DNA of 64,000 nt from Phycisphaerae bacterium (lineage in GTDB: Bacteria > Planctomycetota > Phycisphaerae > Phycisphaerales > SM1A02), in NCBI GenBank assembly GCA_002683195.1, contig NYSW01000063.1:34298-98297 (forward strand), given 5' to 3'. A model generated the notes under the pieces. That model made no database searches, was not told the origin of the DNA, and was given only the letters and a program-made list of their open reading frames with translations. The translations under genes were made by a program, and so were the position numbers. Shown here one piece after another: positions 50,879 through 60,655 of this stretch (positions are counted from its first letter, which is position 1; each line of letters starts with the position of its first letter).

Positions 50879-52161
50879 TTCTTCTGGTCGCCACTTTCGG
50901 ATTCGGTCCACCGATCGGGTGTGAGCGGCCCGCGGTGGAGCCGGCGATGGAGGCGGTGGCGAAGACTCCGGACGAGATCGGACGGGCGGTCGGCCTTTCC
51001 GAGCCGATCGTTCGACGCGCCCTGCGAGCCTCGCCGCTTCCGCCTCCCCCGGCGGATCCCACGAATCGGGTCGCGGACGATGCTCGAGCCGCGGCGCTGG
51101 GCCGTGAACTCTTCTTCGACTCCGGATTGTCGATCGACGGTTCCGTGAGTTGCGCCACGTGTCACCGGCCGGAACTCCGATTCACCGACGGGCTCGTTCG
51201 TTCCGAGGGCCTCGAGACGGCCGCGCGGCACTCGCCGTCGCTGGTCGATGCCTCGCACCAGCGTTGGTTCAATTGGGACGGACGTTCGGATTCCATGTGG
51301 GCACATGCGATCAGGCCGATCGAACATCCCGATGAAATGGGAGGTGACCGGACCGCGGTTGCCCGGTATCTCCTCGGAGATCCAACGACTCGAGCCGCCT
51401 ACGAGGAGATCTTCGGGCCTTCGCCGCTGGAACCGACATCGCTGCCGGAACGAGCGAGGCCGGAGGGGGAGGCGGCGGCCGTGGCAGCCTGGGATGATTT
51501 GGATGAACCGACTCGCTTCGAGATCGACCGGATCGCGGCCAATGTCGGCAAGGCATTGGCGGCGTACCAACGAACCCTCTCGGGTGGCCCCACTCGTTTC
51601 GATGCCTGGATCGATGATGTTCGTGGAGGTGGTGACGGCGAAGCGATTCTCGAGCCGGCGGAACGTCGCGGACTCGAACTCTTCTTCGGAGCCGCGGAAT
51701 GCTGGGAATGTCACGCCGGTCCGCTCTTCAGCGACGGTGAGTTTCACAACATCGGAACGCCGGTGGCTGGTGGGCTTCCGCGGGACCCCGGTCGTTACGA
51801 CGGGGCGGCGCTGGTGGTCGAGGATCGATTCAACGCCGCCGGTCGCCACAGCGACGACCCGGACGGGGCACGCGGAATCGTGAGCCTCGGCGTGAAGCGG
51901 GATCCTTCCCAGTGGGGGGCCTTTCGAACACCCTCGCTTCGAGGGGTGGGCCAGACTCCGCCTTACATGCACGATGGCTCGATGCCCGATCTTGAATCGG
52001 TGGTGCGGTTCTATTCGACCCTCGAGGGCGCGATCCAGCTGGATCATCACCAGGAATCCGTCCTGAGCGTTCTCGATCTCGACGAGGGTGAGCTTTCGGA
52101 TCTGGTGGCGTTTCTGAAGACCTTGGATGGGGCGACGGAATTGTCCGATAACCACAAGTAG
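50854..52161 (+). CDS. Di-heme cytochrome c peroxidase / MauG-family lipoprotein
   Basis: 435 residues from ATG 50854, overlapping the YtkA-like gene by 25 nt. Lipobox with Cys23. Two haem c sites: C100-ATC-H (in GSVSCATCHRPELRFTDG) and C283-WEC-H (in ECWECHAGPLFSDGEF). Family segments LFFDSGLSIDGSVSC, NWDGRSDSMWAHAIRPIEHPDEMG and FRTPSLRGVGQTPPYMHDGSM are typical of bacterial di-haem peroxidases and the related MauG/MbnH enzymes. It should work in the periplasm or at the outer membrane inner face, reducing peroxide or oxidising a partner protein. The neighbours suggest the latter as a possibility. Confidence 0.93.
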   Translation: MDRHAGQLILLVATFGFGPPIGCERPAVEPAMEAVAKTPDEIGRAVGLSEPIVRRALRASPLPPPPADPTNRVADDARAAALGRELFFDSGLSIDGSVSCATCHRPELRFTDGLVRSEGLETAARHSPSLVDASHQRWFNWDGRSDSMWAHAIRPIEHPDEMGGDRTAVARYLLGDPTTRAAYEEIFGPSPLEPTSLPERARPEGEAAAVAAWDDLDEPTRFEIDRIAANVGKALAAYQRTLSGGPTRFDAWIDDVRGGGDGEAILEPAERRGLELFFGAAECWECHAGPLFSDGEFHNIGTPVAGGLPRDPGRYDGAALVVEDRFNAAGRHSDDPDGARGIVSLGVKRDPSQWGAFRTPSLRGVGQTPPYMHDGSMPDLESVVRFYSTLEGAIQLDHHQESVLSVLDLDEGELSDLVAFLKTLDGATELSDNHK

Positions 52162-52194
52162 GGTCGCGGTCGAATGGGGGAAATCGCGCGTTTA

Positions 52195-52236
52195 GTGCCG
52201 AGAATCATGATTCGCGGCACCGGTTGTTCTTTTTTT
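52195..52236 (+). terminator. Near-perfect palindrome with T run after the di-heme operon
   Basis: A 26-bp inverted repeat (12 of 13 pairs; core GAATCATGATTC) at 52195-52220 is followed 9 nt later by a T7 run (52230-52236). It begins 34 nt after the stop at 52161 and probably ends the propeller/YtkA/peroxidase transcript. The symmetric core could instead be an operator for the next gene. Confidence 0.6.
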
Positions 52237-52395
52237 CGGGAACAGAAACCGCCTCTCCCCGTCAATACGTGGTCCCGGTATGTTTTTCGGGCTACGGTTG
52301 AACATCGCTGGCTCGAGTATTTCACGAGGCGGTGCGTCAAACTCCCCGGGTAGATCCCTTCACTCCAAAGATCCGTACCTTTCCAGGAATCCAAG

Positions 52396-54651
52396 ATGCC
52401 CAGCATCCCGCGTTCCGTGCTCAGCACACTTTCAGCCTCGGCCGCCATCGCCATGTCGACCGCGGTCATCGCCCACGACAATGATCCGAAGTCCCAGACT
52501 CTGCCTCCGATCTACGGAGAAACGGTCATTGGCGGTCAGGACGGACTCGCCGGAGGATTCGATTCGAACGGCTTCATCTTCTGCTCGCAGGTCCCGATCA
52601 ATCAGCTTGGTGGTTCGGGCAATGGATCGGACTGCTGGGGTTACACCCACCCGAGCGGAACAAACATCGCCATCGTGACGATGGAAACCGCGGTCGCCTG
52701 GGTGGATGTCTCGGATCCGTACGCACCCAACGTTCTCTACACCTACCAACGAGGTGGTACCAGCTCCCTCTGGGGAGACGTGAAGGTCGTCGGCTCGCGA
52801 GCCTACGTGGTCGGCGAAGGCGGAGGCAGCATCAAGACCTTCGACATGTCCAACGTCGACAACGGGATCGTGACCTACGAAGGCGAATCGTCTTCGAACG
52901 GTGATACCGCGACTCACAACATCGCAAGCGTTCCACAGGCCAATCTCATCGCTCGATGCGGTGGTGGCAGCAACGGACTCCGCTTCTACTCCACGGCCTC
53001 GAACCCGGACGACCCGGAGTTCATCGGTTCGTGGAACGATCGATACGTGCACGATGCCTGTCTCGCGATCTACCCCCAGAACGGCCCCGATTCGAACTAT
53101 CGCGGTCGAATCATCGGCTTTCTCAACGACGGCTTCAACGGCGGCAGCACCGACACCGGACTTTCGATCGTCGACTTCGGTGTTCCGAGCAACCCGAATC
53201 CGTCGGGGACCCTGCTTTCCAGAGTGACTTGGCCCGGTGCGGGCTACAGCCACCAGAGTTGGCACAACGACGATTTCACCTGGGTGATCTCCAACGACGA
53301 AACCGCGCTGAACTCCACCTGGCAGATGGTCAACATCACCGACCTGAACAACGCCACGCTGGGCTTCACCCAGTCGATCCCCGGATCGGCGAACAACCAC
53401 AACAACTACGTGAAGGACGGGCGCCTCTACGCCGCGAACTACACCATGGGGTTGCGGGTGCTCGACTGCTCCAACGGGAACTTCATGGACGAGATCGCCT
53501 ACTTCGATACGTATCCGGAGAGCGAATCCAGCGGCTACAACGGCATCTGGAGCGTGTACCCGTACTTCGACAATGGATTGATCATCTGCAGCGACTTCCA
53601 GCGAGGTCTCTTCTGCATCAAACTCGATCTCTCTCCCATCGGCTACTCGTTCCCGGACGGCCTGCCTGAGATGGTTCCGAGCAGCGGGACCGAGATCCTG
53701 GTCGAGGCGAACATCGAGGCCGGCTTCGACATCGCCTCCTTCGAAATGTCCTACGCCTTCTCCGGCGGTTCGAACGGCACCGTCTCCGGAACCCCGATCA
53801 AGGGAGGCGATCGCTACGCCTTCCAGCTTCCCGCGTCCTCCGTGTGTCCCGGTGAGGTCACGTACTCCTTCGAGGCGACGCTGACCAACGGTGACAGCTA
53901 CCCCGATCAGTCCGGCCCCTACACCGCGCTGGTGGCGGATGGCTCGGTGGTCGCCGGTGAATGGGACGGGACGTCCTCGGCCGGCTGGACCCTCGGGCTC
54001 GGCTCCGACACCGCGACCGACGGTCAGTGGGACCGAGGCGTGGTCGAAGGAAACAACCGTGGCGACCCGTCTTTCGATGGCTCCGGGTCCGGCAGCGGCC
54101 AGGCGTTCCTCACCGACATCGACCCCAGCAACACCAACAGTGACGTCGACGGCGGCTTCACCACACTGCTCTCCCCGGTGTTCGACGGGACCGCGACCGA
54201 GGGCACGATCCTCAGTTATCAGCGGTGGTACGACGACCAGGCCGGTGCCGCACCCGGCCTCGATCAGATGGACGTCTCCATTTCCAACAATGGTGGCTCG
54301 ACCTGGCAGACGCTCGAGACCGTGACGCAGAGCACCAGCTCGTGGGTCACCGTCGAGTTCCCGATCGAATCCGAAATCACGCCCACCGCCCAGATGCGTC
54401 TTCGCTTCGTGGTGGGGGACTACGACGAGGGTTCCGTGGTGGAAGCCGGCGTCGATAATCTCAGGGTCTTCGGCATCGCTTGTGATGACTCCATCCCCGG
54501 TGACCTCAACAACGACGGGCTGGTCAACGGTGCCGATGTCGGGATCTTCCTGGCCCTGTGGGGTAGCAGTGACCCGACCGCCGACCTCAATGGCGACTTG
54601 ACCGTCAATGGTGGTGACCTTGGACTGCTGATCGCCAACTGGTCCATCTGA
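52396..54651 (+). CDS. Secreted LVIVD/choice-of-anchor-B protein with dockerin-like C-terminus
   Basis: 751 residues from ATG 52396, AGGA 7 nt upstream. Signal peptide to about residue 26 (A-V-I-A). Residues about 60-420 form a beta-propeller of LVIVD/choice-of-anchor-B type (VAWVDVSDPYAPNVLYTY, DVKVVGSRAYVVGEGGGSIKTFDMS, GLSIVDFGVPSNPNP, MVNITDLNN, GRLYAANYTMGLRVLD). A middle part resembles immunoglobulin-like and jelly-roll sheets (EGTILSYQRWYDDQA). The last about 50 residues have two calcium-loop repeats (GDLNNDGLVNGADVGIFLAL and ADLNGDLTVNGGDLGLLIANW), the dockerin-like tail common in planctomycete secreted proteins. A strong terminator follows. Confidence 0.92.
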   Translation: MPSIPRSVLSTLSASAAIAMSTAVIAHDNDPKSQTLPPIYGETVIGGQDGLAGGFDSNGFIFCSQVPINQLGGSGNGSDCWGYTHPSGTNIAIVTMETAVAWVDVSDPYAPNVLYTYQRGGTSSLWGDVKVVGSRAYVVGEGGGSIKTFDMSNVDNGIVTYEGESSSNGDTATHNIASVPQANLIARCGGGSNGLRFYSTASNPDDPEFIGSWNDRYVHDACLAIYPQNGPDSNYRGRIIGFLNDGFNGGSTDTGLSIVDFGVPSNPNPSGTLLSRVTWPGAGYSHQSWHNDDFTWVISNDETALNSTWQMVNITDLNNATLGFTQSIPGSANNHNNYVKDGRLYAANYTMGLRVLDCSNGNFMDEIAYFDTYPESESSGYNGIWSVYPYFDNGLIICSDFQRGLFCIKLDLSPIGYSFPDGLPEMVPSSGTEILVEANIEAGFDIASFEMSYAFSGGSNGTVSGTPIKGGDRYAFQLPASSVCPGEVTYSFEATLTNGDSYPDQSGPYTALVADGSVVAGEWDGTSSAGWTLGLGSDTATDGQWDRGVVEGNNRGDPSFDGSGSGSGQAFLTDIDPSNTNSDVDGGFTTLLSPVFDGTATEGTILSYQRWYDDQAGAAPGLDQMDVSISNNGGSTWQTLETVTQSTSSWVTVEFPIESEITPTAQMRLRFVVGDYDEGSVVEAGVDNLRVFGIACDDSIPGDLNNDGLVNGADVGIFLALWGSSDPTADLNGDLTVNGGDLGLLIANWSI

Positions 54652-54682
54652 GTCTCGCGATTCAGCGGACGATGACTGTTCC

Positions 54683-54718
54683 ACGACCCCGCGCCCTTGT
54701 CGGCGCGGGGTCGTTTTT
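54683..54718 (+). terminator. Strong rho-independent terminator
   Basis: A 13-bp stem (ACGACCCCGCGCC, 6-nt loop, complement) with a T5 run, 31 nt after the dockerin-tailed gene. Confidence 0.95.
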
Positions 54719-55023
54719 CTTGTGGGTTGATGCGTGGACTGGAATCGGGCCGGCAAGGCCGTTCGCCATTCAAGTCGCCCCCCTTTCATCGCGGATATCG
54801 ACCTCGTAACCCGGATTAGGGCTGGACGGCATTGCGTTGATCGGCGATCATGAGCACTCGCCTCGAGGAGTTGGCATCGTCGATGTCAGTTGGTCTTCGA
54901 GGAACATCGAACCCCCGGTCGACTCGGCCGGTAGATCGCAAGCAGACCTGCGGGTGTCGCCCTTTCGGTGAAACCGAGGCTTGAATCCGATCTTCTTCGT
55001 CTGGCGGAGGACTACGAGCAAAC
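54719..55023. other. Intergenic region before the FGE-like lipoprotein gene
   Basis: About 300 nt with no visible gene. It must carry the promoter of the gene at 55024 and perhaps of the following cluster. I see no clear operator or riboswitch. Confidence 0.45.
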
Positions 55024-55881
55024 ATGTCTCACGACACTCTGGTTGGAATTCGACTCTGCTCGAACCTGGCGATGGTGAGCTTCGCTCTCCTGGCCGGGGG
55101 CTGCCAGACCGCCCCTTCGGAGGACGCTCCGCAAGCGGTCGGTGGATCAGGGGAGGAAGCGACGACGATGGTCGCGGCGCCGGCAAGCACCGAGCCGCTC
55201 GAGCGGATGTCGCTTCCGATCGAGGGGACGAGCGTTGAACTCGAGTTGATCCCGGTCCGATGTGAAGACGGCCGTGAGGTCTACGTCAGCGACACCGAGA
55301 TCACCTGGGACCTCTACGACGCCTTCATATTCAATCTGGATACCGACGCCGGAGCGAGTACGGCGGAATCCGATGCCGTCACTCGTCCCAGCAAGCCGTA
55401 CGTGCTGGTCGATCGCGGATACGGACACGCCGGCTTCGCGGCTTTGAGCATCAGCCCCAAGGCGGCGGAGCAGTTGGTCGAGTGGCTGGTGGTGAAGACC
55501 GGCCGCCGATTCCGCATTCCCACCGAAGCGGAGATGGCCCATCTGCTCGCCACCAGCGGTGCCGACGGAACCGACGCCAGGCTTGTCCACGGATGGTTCG
55601 AAGAGAACTCGGACTACACGACTCGAAAAGTTGGATCTCGTCCGGTGGACGCCAACGGTCTTCATGACCTCTGGGGCAACGTGAGCGAGTACGCCATCGC
55701 CGAAGATGGTTCCTACGTCGTGATGGGCGGATCGTTCATTGATCCCGTCGAGGACGTCGGATTGTCCTACCGCAAGGCGTTCACCCCCGATTGGAATGCC
55801 GACGACCCCCAGATTCCCAAGAGTCCGTGGTGGCTCGCTTCCAACGACTGGGTCGGTCTGCGGGTCGTCTGCGATCCCTGA
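55024..55881 (+). CDS. FGE-sulfatase-fold (SUMF1-like) lipoprotein
   Basis: 285 residues from ATG 55024. Lipobox Cys27, then a linker of about 40 residues, then a formylglycine-generating-enzyme fold: REVYVSDTEITWDLYDAF, RRFRIPTEAEMAHLLATSG, ANGLHDLWGNVSEYAI, VVMGGSFIDP and a closing WVGLRVVCDP. The active-site cysteine pair of aerobic FGE is not present (the only late Cys is in the final motif), so it is probably not a sulfatase activator but a binding or ergothioneine-type relative. No sulfatase gene is nearby. It precedes the Tat-exported sugar oxidoreductase cluster by 91 nt. Confidence 0.85.
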   Translation: MSHDTLVGIRLCSNLAMVSFALLAGGCQTAPSEDAPQAVGGSGEEATTMVAAPASTEPLERMSLPIEGTSVELELIPVRCEDGREVYVSDTEITWDLYDAFIFNLDTDAGASTAESDAVTRPSKPYVLVDRGYGHAGFAALSISPKAAEQLVEWLVVKTGRRFRIPTEAEMAHLLATSGADGTDARLVHGWFEENSDYTTRKVGSRPVDANGLHDLWGNVSEYAIAEDGSYVVMGGSFIDPVEDVGLSYRKAFTPDWNADDPQIPKSPWWLASNDWVGLRVVCDP

Positions 55882-55972
55882 GCGACCGTCAACCAGAGAC
55901 TTCATTTCACTTTTTCCGTCACATCATTCGCTCCGTCGATCTGCGGAGCGAGCACCGACCGCTGGAGAATCC

Positions 55973-57283
55973 ATGACCGACCATTCCCCGAGTGAGAGCG
56001 CACCGTCGCGTCGAGAGTTCGTCAAGGGCACCGCTGCCATCGGAGCAGGAACGGTGGCCGGCATGGCGATGCCGGTCTGGGGCTCTCTTCCAGCATCCGG
56101 GCGGCTCAAAGTCGGACTCGTGGGCTGCGGAGGTCGTGGAACCGGCGCGGCGAATCAGGCGATCAATGCCGATCCTGGAGTGCTGCTCTGGTCGATGGGT
56201 GACGTCTACGGCGATCGTCTGCAGGGAAGCCTGAACGGGCTCAAGCAGCAGCACGGCAATCGGGTGATGGTGGACGAAGGACGCCAGTTCGTGGGCTTCG
56301 ATGCGATCGACAAGGTGCTGGACAGCGGCGTCGATGTGATCATTCTCGCCACCCCTCCGGGATTCCGTCCGGATCATCTCGAACGTTCGGTGAATGCCGG
56401 CAAGCACGTCTTCTGCGAAAAGCCGATGGCCACCGACATGCCCGGCCTGCGGCGGGTCATGGCCTCTGCGAAGAAGGCCAAGGGGCAGGGTACGCAGTTG
56501 ATGTCCGGTTTCTGTTGGCGATACGCGATGCCTGAGCGGGCCATGTACGGCGAGATCAACGACGGGGCGCTGGGTGAGATCGAGTCGGTTCACTCGACGT
56601 ATCACACCGGCCCCCTCGGCACGCGAGCTCGCACCGAAGACATGACCGACATGGACTTCGAGCTCCGGAACTGGCAGCACTTCAACTGGTTGAGCGGCGA
56701 CATCATCGTCGAGCAGTCGGTGCACAGTGTCGACAAGATGAACTGGGCGATGAACAACGTGGCCCCCGCGAGATGCACCGCCATGGCGGGCCGCGGTCTC
56801 CGAGAAGGGGCTGAGCGTGGAGACGTCTTCGACCACTTCGCGGTGATCTACGAGTGGGACAATGGCGCTCGTGGTTTCCTGACCTGTCGCCAGCAGCCCA
56901 ACTGTTCCAATGACAACAGCGACTGGGTGGCAGGCACCAAGGGCATCGGCCGGATCAACGGCTGGGCGCCGCGGACTTCGAATCTCAAGTTCGCCGACGG
57001 CTCCAAGGAATTCCGATTCCGAGGAGCCACTCCCAGCATGTACCAGACCGAGCACAACGAACTCTTCAAGGCGATCCGGGATGGTGAAGTCATCAACGAC
57101 GGCGACTGGATGACCCAATCCTGTGCGATGGGAATCATGGGTCGCGAGGCCGGGTACAGCGGCCGAACCATCACCTGGGACGAGATCATGGGGTCGGAGC
57201 GAGAGATCGTTCCGGCGAACCCCGCCTTCGGACCGCGTCCGGAGATTCAGATTCCGTCACCCGGGGTCTACCAGTTCAGCTGA
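55973..57283 (+). CDS. Tat-exported Gfo/Idh/MocA-family oxidoreductase (copy 1)
   Basis: 436 residues from ATG 55973, GGAGA 6 nt upstream. Twin-arginine signal SRREFVKGTAAIGAGTV. Rossmann domain LKVGLVGCGGRGTGAANQAI; the EKP motif is CEKPMATD; a GDIIVEQSVHSVDKMNW segment carries the conserved His of the sugar site. The C-terminal Gfo/Idh/MocA domain is intact (WQHFNWLSG, TEHNELFKAI). Such enzymes oxidise or reduce sugars with a tightly bound or soluble NAD(P). Export through Tat implies cofactor is loaded inside the cell. First oxidoreductase of an alternating oxidoreductase/isomerase set. Confidence 0.93.
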   Translation: MTDHSPSESAPSRREFVKGTAAIGAGTVAGMAMPVWGSLPASGRLKVGLVGCGGRGTGAANQAINADPGVLLWSMGDVYGDRLQGSLNGLKQQHGNRVMVDEGRQFVGFDAIDKVLDSGVDVIILATPPGFRPDHLERSVNAGKHVFCEKPMATDMPGLRRVMASAKKAKGQGTQLMSGFCWRYAMPERAMYGEINDGALGEIESVHSTYHTGPLGTRARTEDMTDMDFELRNWQHFNWLSGDIIVEQSVHSVDKMNWAMNNVAPARCTAMAGRGLREGAERGDVFDHFAVIYEWDNGARGFLTCRQQPNCSNDNSDWVAGTKGIGRINGWAPRTSNLKFADGSKEFRFRGATPSMYQTEHNELFKAIRDGEVINDGDWMTQSCAMGIMGREAGYSGRTITWDEIMGSEREIVPANPAFGPRPEIQIPSPGVYQFS

Positions 57284-57302
57284 ATCGATCGAGGATCACC
57301 CG

Positions 57303-57333
57303 CCGCCGTCCCGGGTCGTCTCCGGGACGGCGG
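57303..57333 (+). terminator. GC hairpin after the first oxidoreductase
   Basis: CCGCCGTCCCGG, 7-nt loop, and its complement: a 12-bp stem 19 nt after the stop at 57283. No T run follows (TACGATC), so it may reduce rather than stop transcription or protect the upstream message. Confidence 0.5.
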
Positions 57334-57393
57334 TACGATCTCCCCGTGGCGGGACCGGCCCGTCGGTTCGGACAACCCTCTCTGGGAATGAAG

Positions 57394-58305
57394 ATGCGTT
57401 CAAATCCCGCGTCCCTGGCGTGGATCGTGCCGCTTGCTCTGCTGGCAGGCGGGCTGTCGTCTTCGGCGGAGGCCGGGGCCACGGAGCAAGCCGTGAAGAA
57501 GGCGGTCAAGATCGAGATGGTCGCGGAGGGAGACACCCTCGAAGAGAAGTTCCGCTTGCTGCGGGAACTTGGATTCGACGGAGTGGAACTTCCCAGTCCC
57601 AATGAATGGACGGTGGAGGAAGTGGTCGCCGCCCGGGATGCGACCGGGCTTCCCATTCATGGCGTGGTCTGCAGTGCGCACTGGAAGTCACCACTCAATC
57701 ATCCGGATCCGAAGGTCCGGGACGTCTGCGTGGACGCCATTCGAGAAGCGATAGCCGACGCCGCCGCCTACGGGGCTGATTCGGTGCTGGTGGTTCCGGC
57801 GGTGGTGAACAAGTCGATGCCCTACGAAGACGCCTGGCGTCTCTCCAGAGAGTCGATCCTCAAGGTCGTTCCCGATGCGGAACGGGCGGGGATCGACATC
57901 GCTTTCGAGAACGTCTGGAACAACTTCCTCCTGAGCCCGCGCGAGGCCGCGGAGTACGTCGATTCCTTCGGGAGCGACCGGGTCGGGTGGTACTTCGATG
58001 TTGGAAACCTCGTCGCCTACGGCTGGCCCGAGCAGTGGATCCGAGTGCTGGGTTCCCGGGTCAAGAAGGTCGACGTCAAGGAATACAGTCGCAGGAAGCT
58101 CGATCAGGAAGGGCGTTGGGCGGGCTTCGACGTGCCGCTTCTGGAAGGTGACTGTGACTGGCCCGCCGTGATGCAGGCGCTCGACGACATCGGATTCAAG
58201 GGTTGGATGACCGCGGAGATCGGAGGCGGAGATCGCGCCTGGCTGATCGACGTCGCGGCCCGCATGGACCGGATCGCCGCGTCCGGCGAACAGAAGAAAG
58301 AGTGA
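57394..58305 (+). CDS. Exported sugar phosphate isomerase/epimerase-like TIM-barrel protein
   Basis: 303 residues from ATG 57394 (GGGA 6 nt upstream; ATG 57388 is also in frame). Sec signal WIVPLALLAGGLSSSAEA. Xylose-isomerase-like barrel: LLRELGFDGVELPSPN, GLPIHGVVCSAHW, YGADSVLVVPAVVN, RAGIDIAFENVWNN with the metal-binding Glu, VGWYFDVGNLVAYG with Asp, and KGWMTAEIGGG with the last Glu. The metal ligand set (E, D, H-like, E) seems present. Likely acts outside the cytoplasm on the ketosugar product of the flanking oxidoreductases. Confidence 0.88.
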   Translation: MRSNPASLAWIVPLALLAGGLSSSAEAGATEQAVKKAVKIEMVAEGDTLEEKFRLLRELGFDGVELPSPNEWTVEEVVAARDATGLPIHGVVCSAHWKSPLNHPDPKVRDVCVDAIREAIADAAAYGADSVLVVPAVVNKSMPYEDAWRLSRESILKVVPDAERAGIDIAFENVWNNFLLSPREAAEYVDSFGSDRVGWYFDVGNLVAYGWPEQWIRVLGSRVKKVDVKEYSRRKLDQEGRWAGFDVPLLEGDCDWPAVMQALDDIGFKGWMTAEIGGGDRAWLIDVAARMDRIAASGEQKKE

Positions 58306-58367
58306 ATGACTCGCGGCCCCGGTCCTGCCGGAGGTCGCCTTCCCGACTGGACTCCATTGGAGAACCG

Positions 58368-59696
<1,329 letters not shown>

Positions 59697-59728
59697 GCAC
59701 CTTTCAGATGTGATCGGAGCAACCGTCC

Positions 59729-60655
59729 ATGAACAGCATTGAACGACGTACCTTCATTTCCGCCGCCGGTGGTGCCGCGGTGGCGGGAGTCGCCACCGGG
59801 GCTTCGGCCGCGACCATTCGCGATGAGCCTGATGGCGGCCCCTTCAAATTGAAGTACGCGCCACACTTCGGCATGTTCAATGCCGTCTCCGGAGACGATC
59901 AACTCGATCAGCTTCGATACGCCCGCGAGCAGGGGTTCACGGCGTGGGAGGACAATGGAATGCCGGGGCGCTCCGACGCCGATCAGAAGAAGATCGGCGA
60001 TGAGATGCGACGGCTCGGGATCGAGATGGGGGTGTTCGTCGCAGAGGCGGACTTCGGGGCGGAGACCTTCGTCAAGCGAGATGAGGCGACGACCGCCCGG
60101 CTCGAGTCGAAGATGAACAAGGCGGTCGAGATCGCCGGCCGGTGCGGGGCCCGTTGGATCACCGTCGTTCCCGGTCGATACGGGCAGTCCGAGGCCTGGG
60201 AATTCCAGACCGCCAACGTGATCGAGAATCTGAAACACTGTGCGGCGATTCTCGAGCCCCATGGTCTCGTGATGGTCCTGGAGCCGCTGAATCGTCGGGA
60301 CCATCCTGGACTGTTCCTGACCGGCGTGCCGCAGGCCTTCATGATCTGCGAAGCGGTGGGCAGCCCCAGCTGCAAGATCCTCGATGATCTGTACCACCAG
60401 CAGATCACCGAAGGCAACCTCATTCCCTACATGAATCGGGCGTGGAGTGAGATCGCCTACTTCCAGGTGGGTGACAATCCTGGTCGTCGCGAGCCGACGA
60501 CGGGGGAGATCGATTATCGCAACGTCTTTCGGCACATTCGTTCCCGTGGTTTCCAAGGCATCGTCGGCATGGAGCACGGAATGAGTCGGGGCGGCAAGGA
60601 GGGGGTCGAGCGACTGATCGCGGCCTACCGAGAATGCGATCGTTTTCGAGACTGA
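59729..60655 (+). CDS. Tat-exported hydroxypyruvate-isomerase-like TIM-barrel protein
   Basis: 308 residues from ATG 59729, GGAG 10 nt upstream. Twin-arginine signal ERRTFISAAGGAAVAG. Xylose-isomerase-like barrel of the Hyi/IolE group: KYAPHFGMFNAVSG, REQGFTAWEDNGMPGR, CGARWITVVPGRYG, HGLVMVLEPLNRRDHPG with the conserved Glu, CKILDDLYHQQITEGNL with Asp and His, and GFQGIVGMEHG with Glu. Ligand set looks complete, so probably an active isomerase, epimerase or lyase on a sugar. Its end overlaps apbE by 22 nt. Confidence 0.9.
   Translation: MNSIERRTFISAAGGAAVAGVATGASAATIRDEPDGGPFKLKYAPHFGMFNAVSGDDQLDQLRYAREQGFTAWEDNGMPGRSDADQKKIGDEMRRLGIEMGVFVAEADFGAETFVKRDEATTARLESKMNKAVEIAGRCGARWITVVPGRYGQSEAWEFQTANVIENLKHCAAILEPHGLVMVLEPLNRRDHPGLFLTGVPQAFMICEAVGSPSCKILDDLYHQQITEGNLIPYMNRAWSEIAYFQVGDNPGRREPTTGEIDYRNVFRHIRSRGFQGIVGMEHGMSRGGKEGVERLIAAYRECDRFRD

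Noticed and set aside
52432..54789. 785-codon open frame on the minus strand
   Set aside because: It is the mirror of the dockerin-tailed gene on the plus strand, which has signal peptide, propeller repeats and calcium loops; the minus frame is low-complexity R/G/V-rich without any domain.
55024..55881. Sulfatase maturation enzyme
   Set aside because: The fold is present but the catalytic cysteine pair and any sulfatase neighbour are missing.
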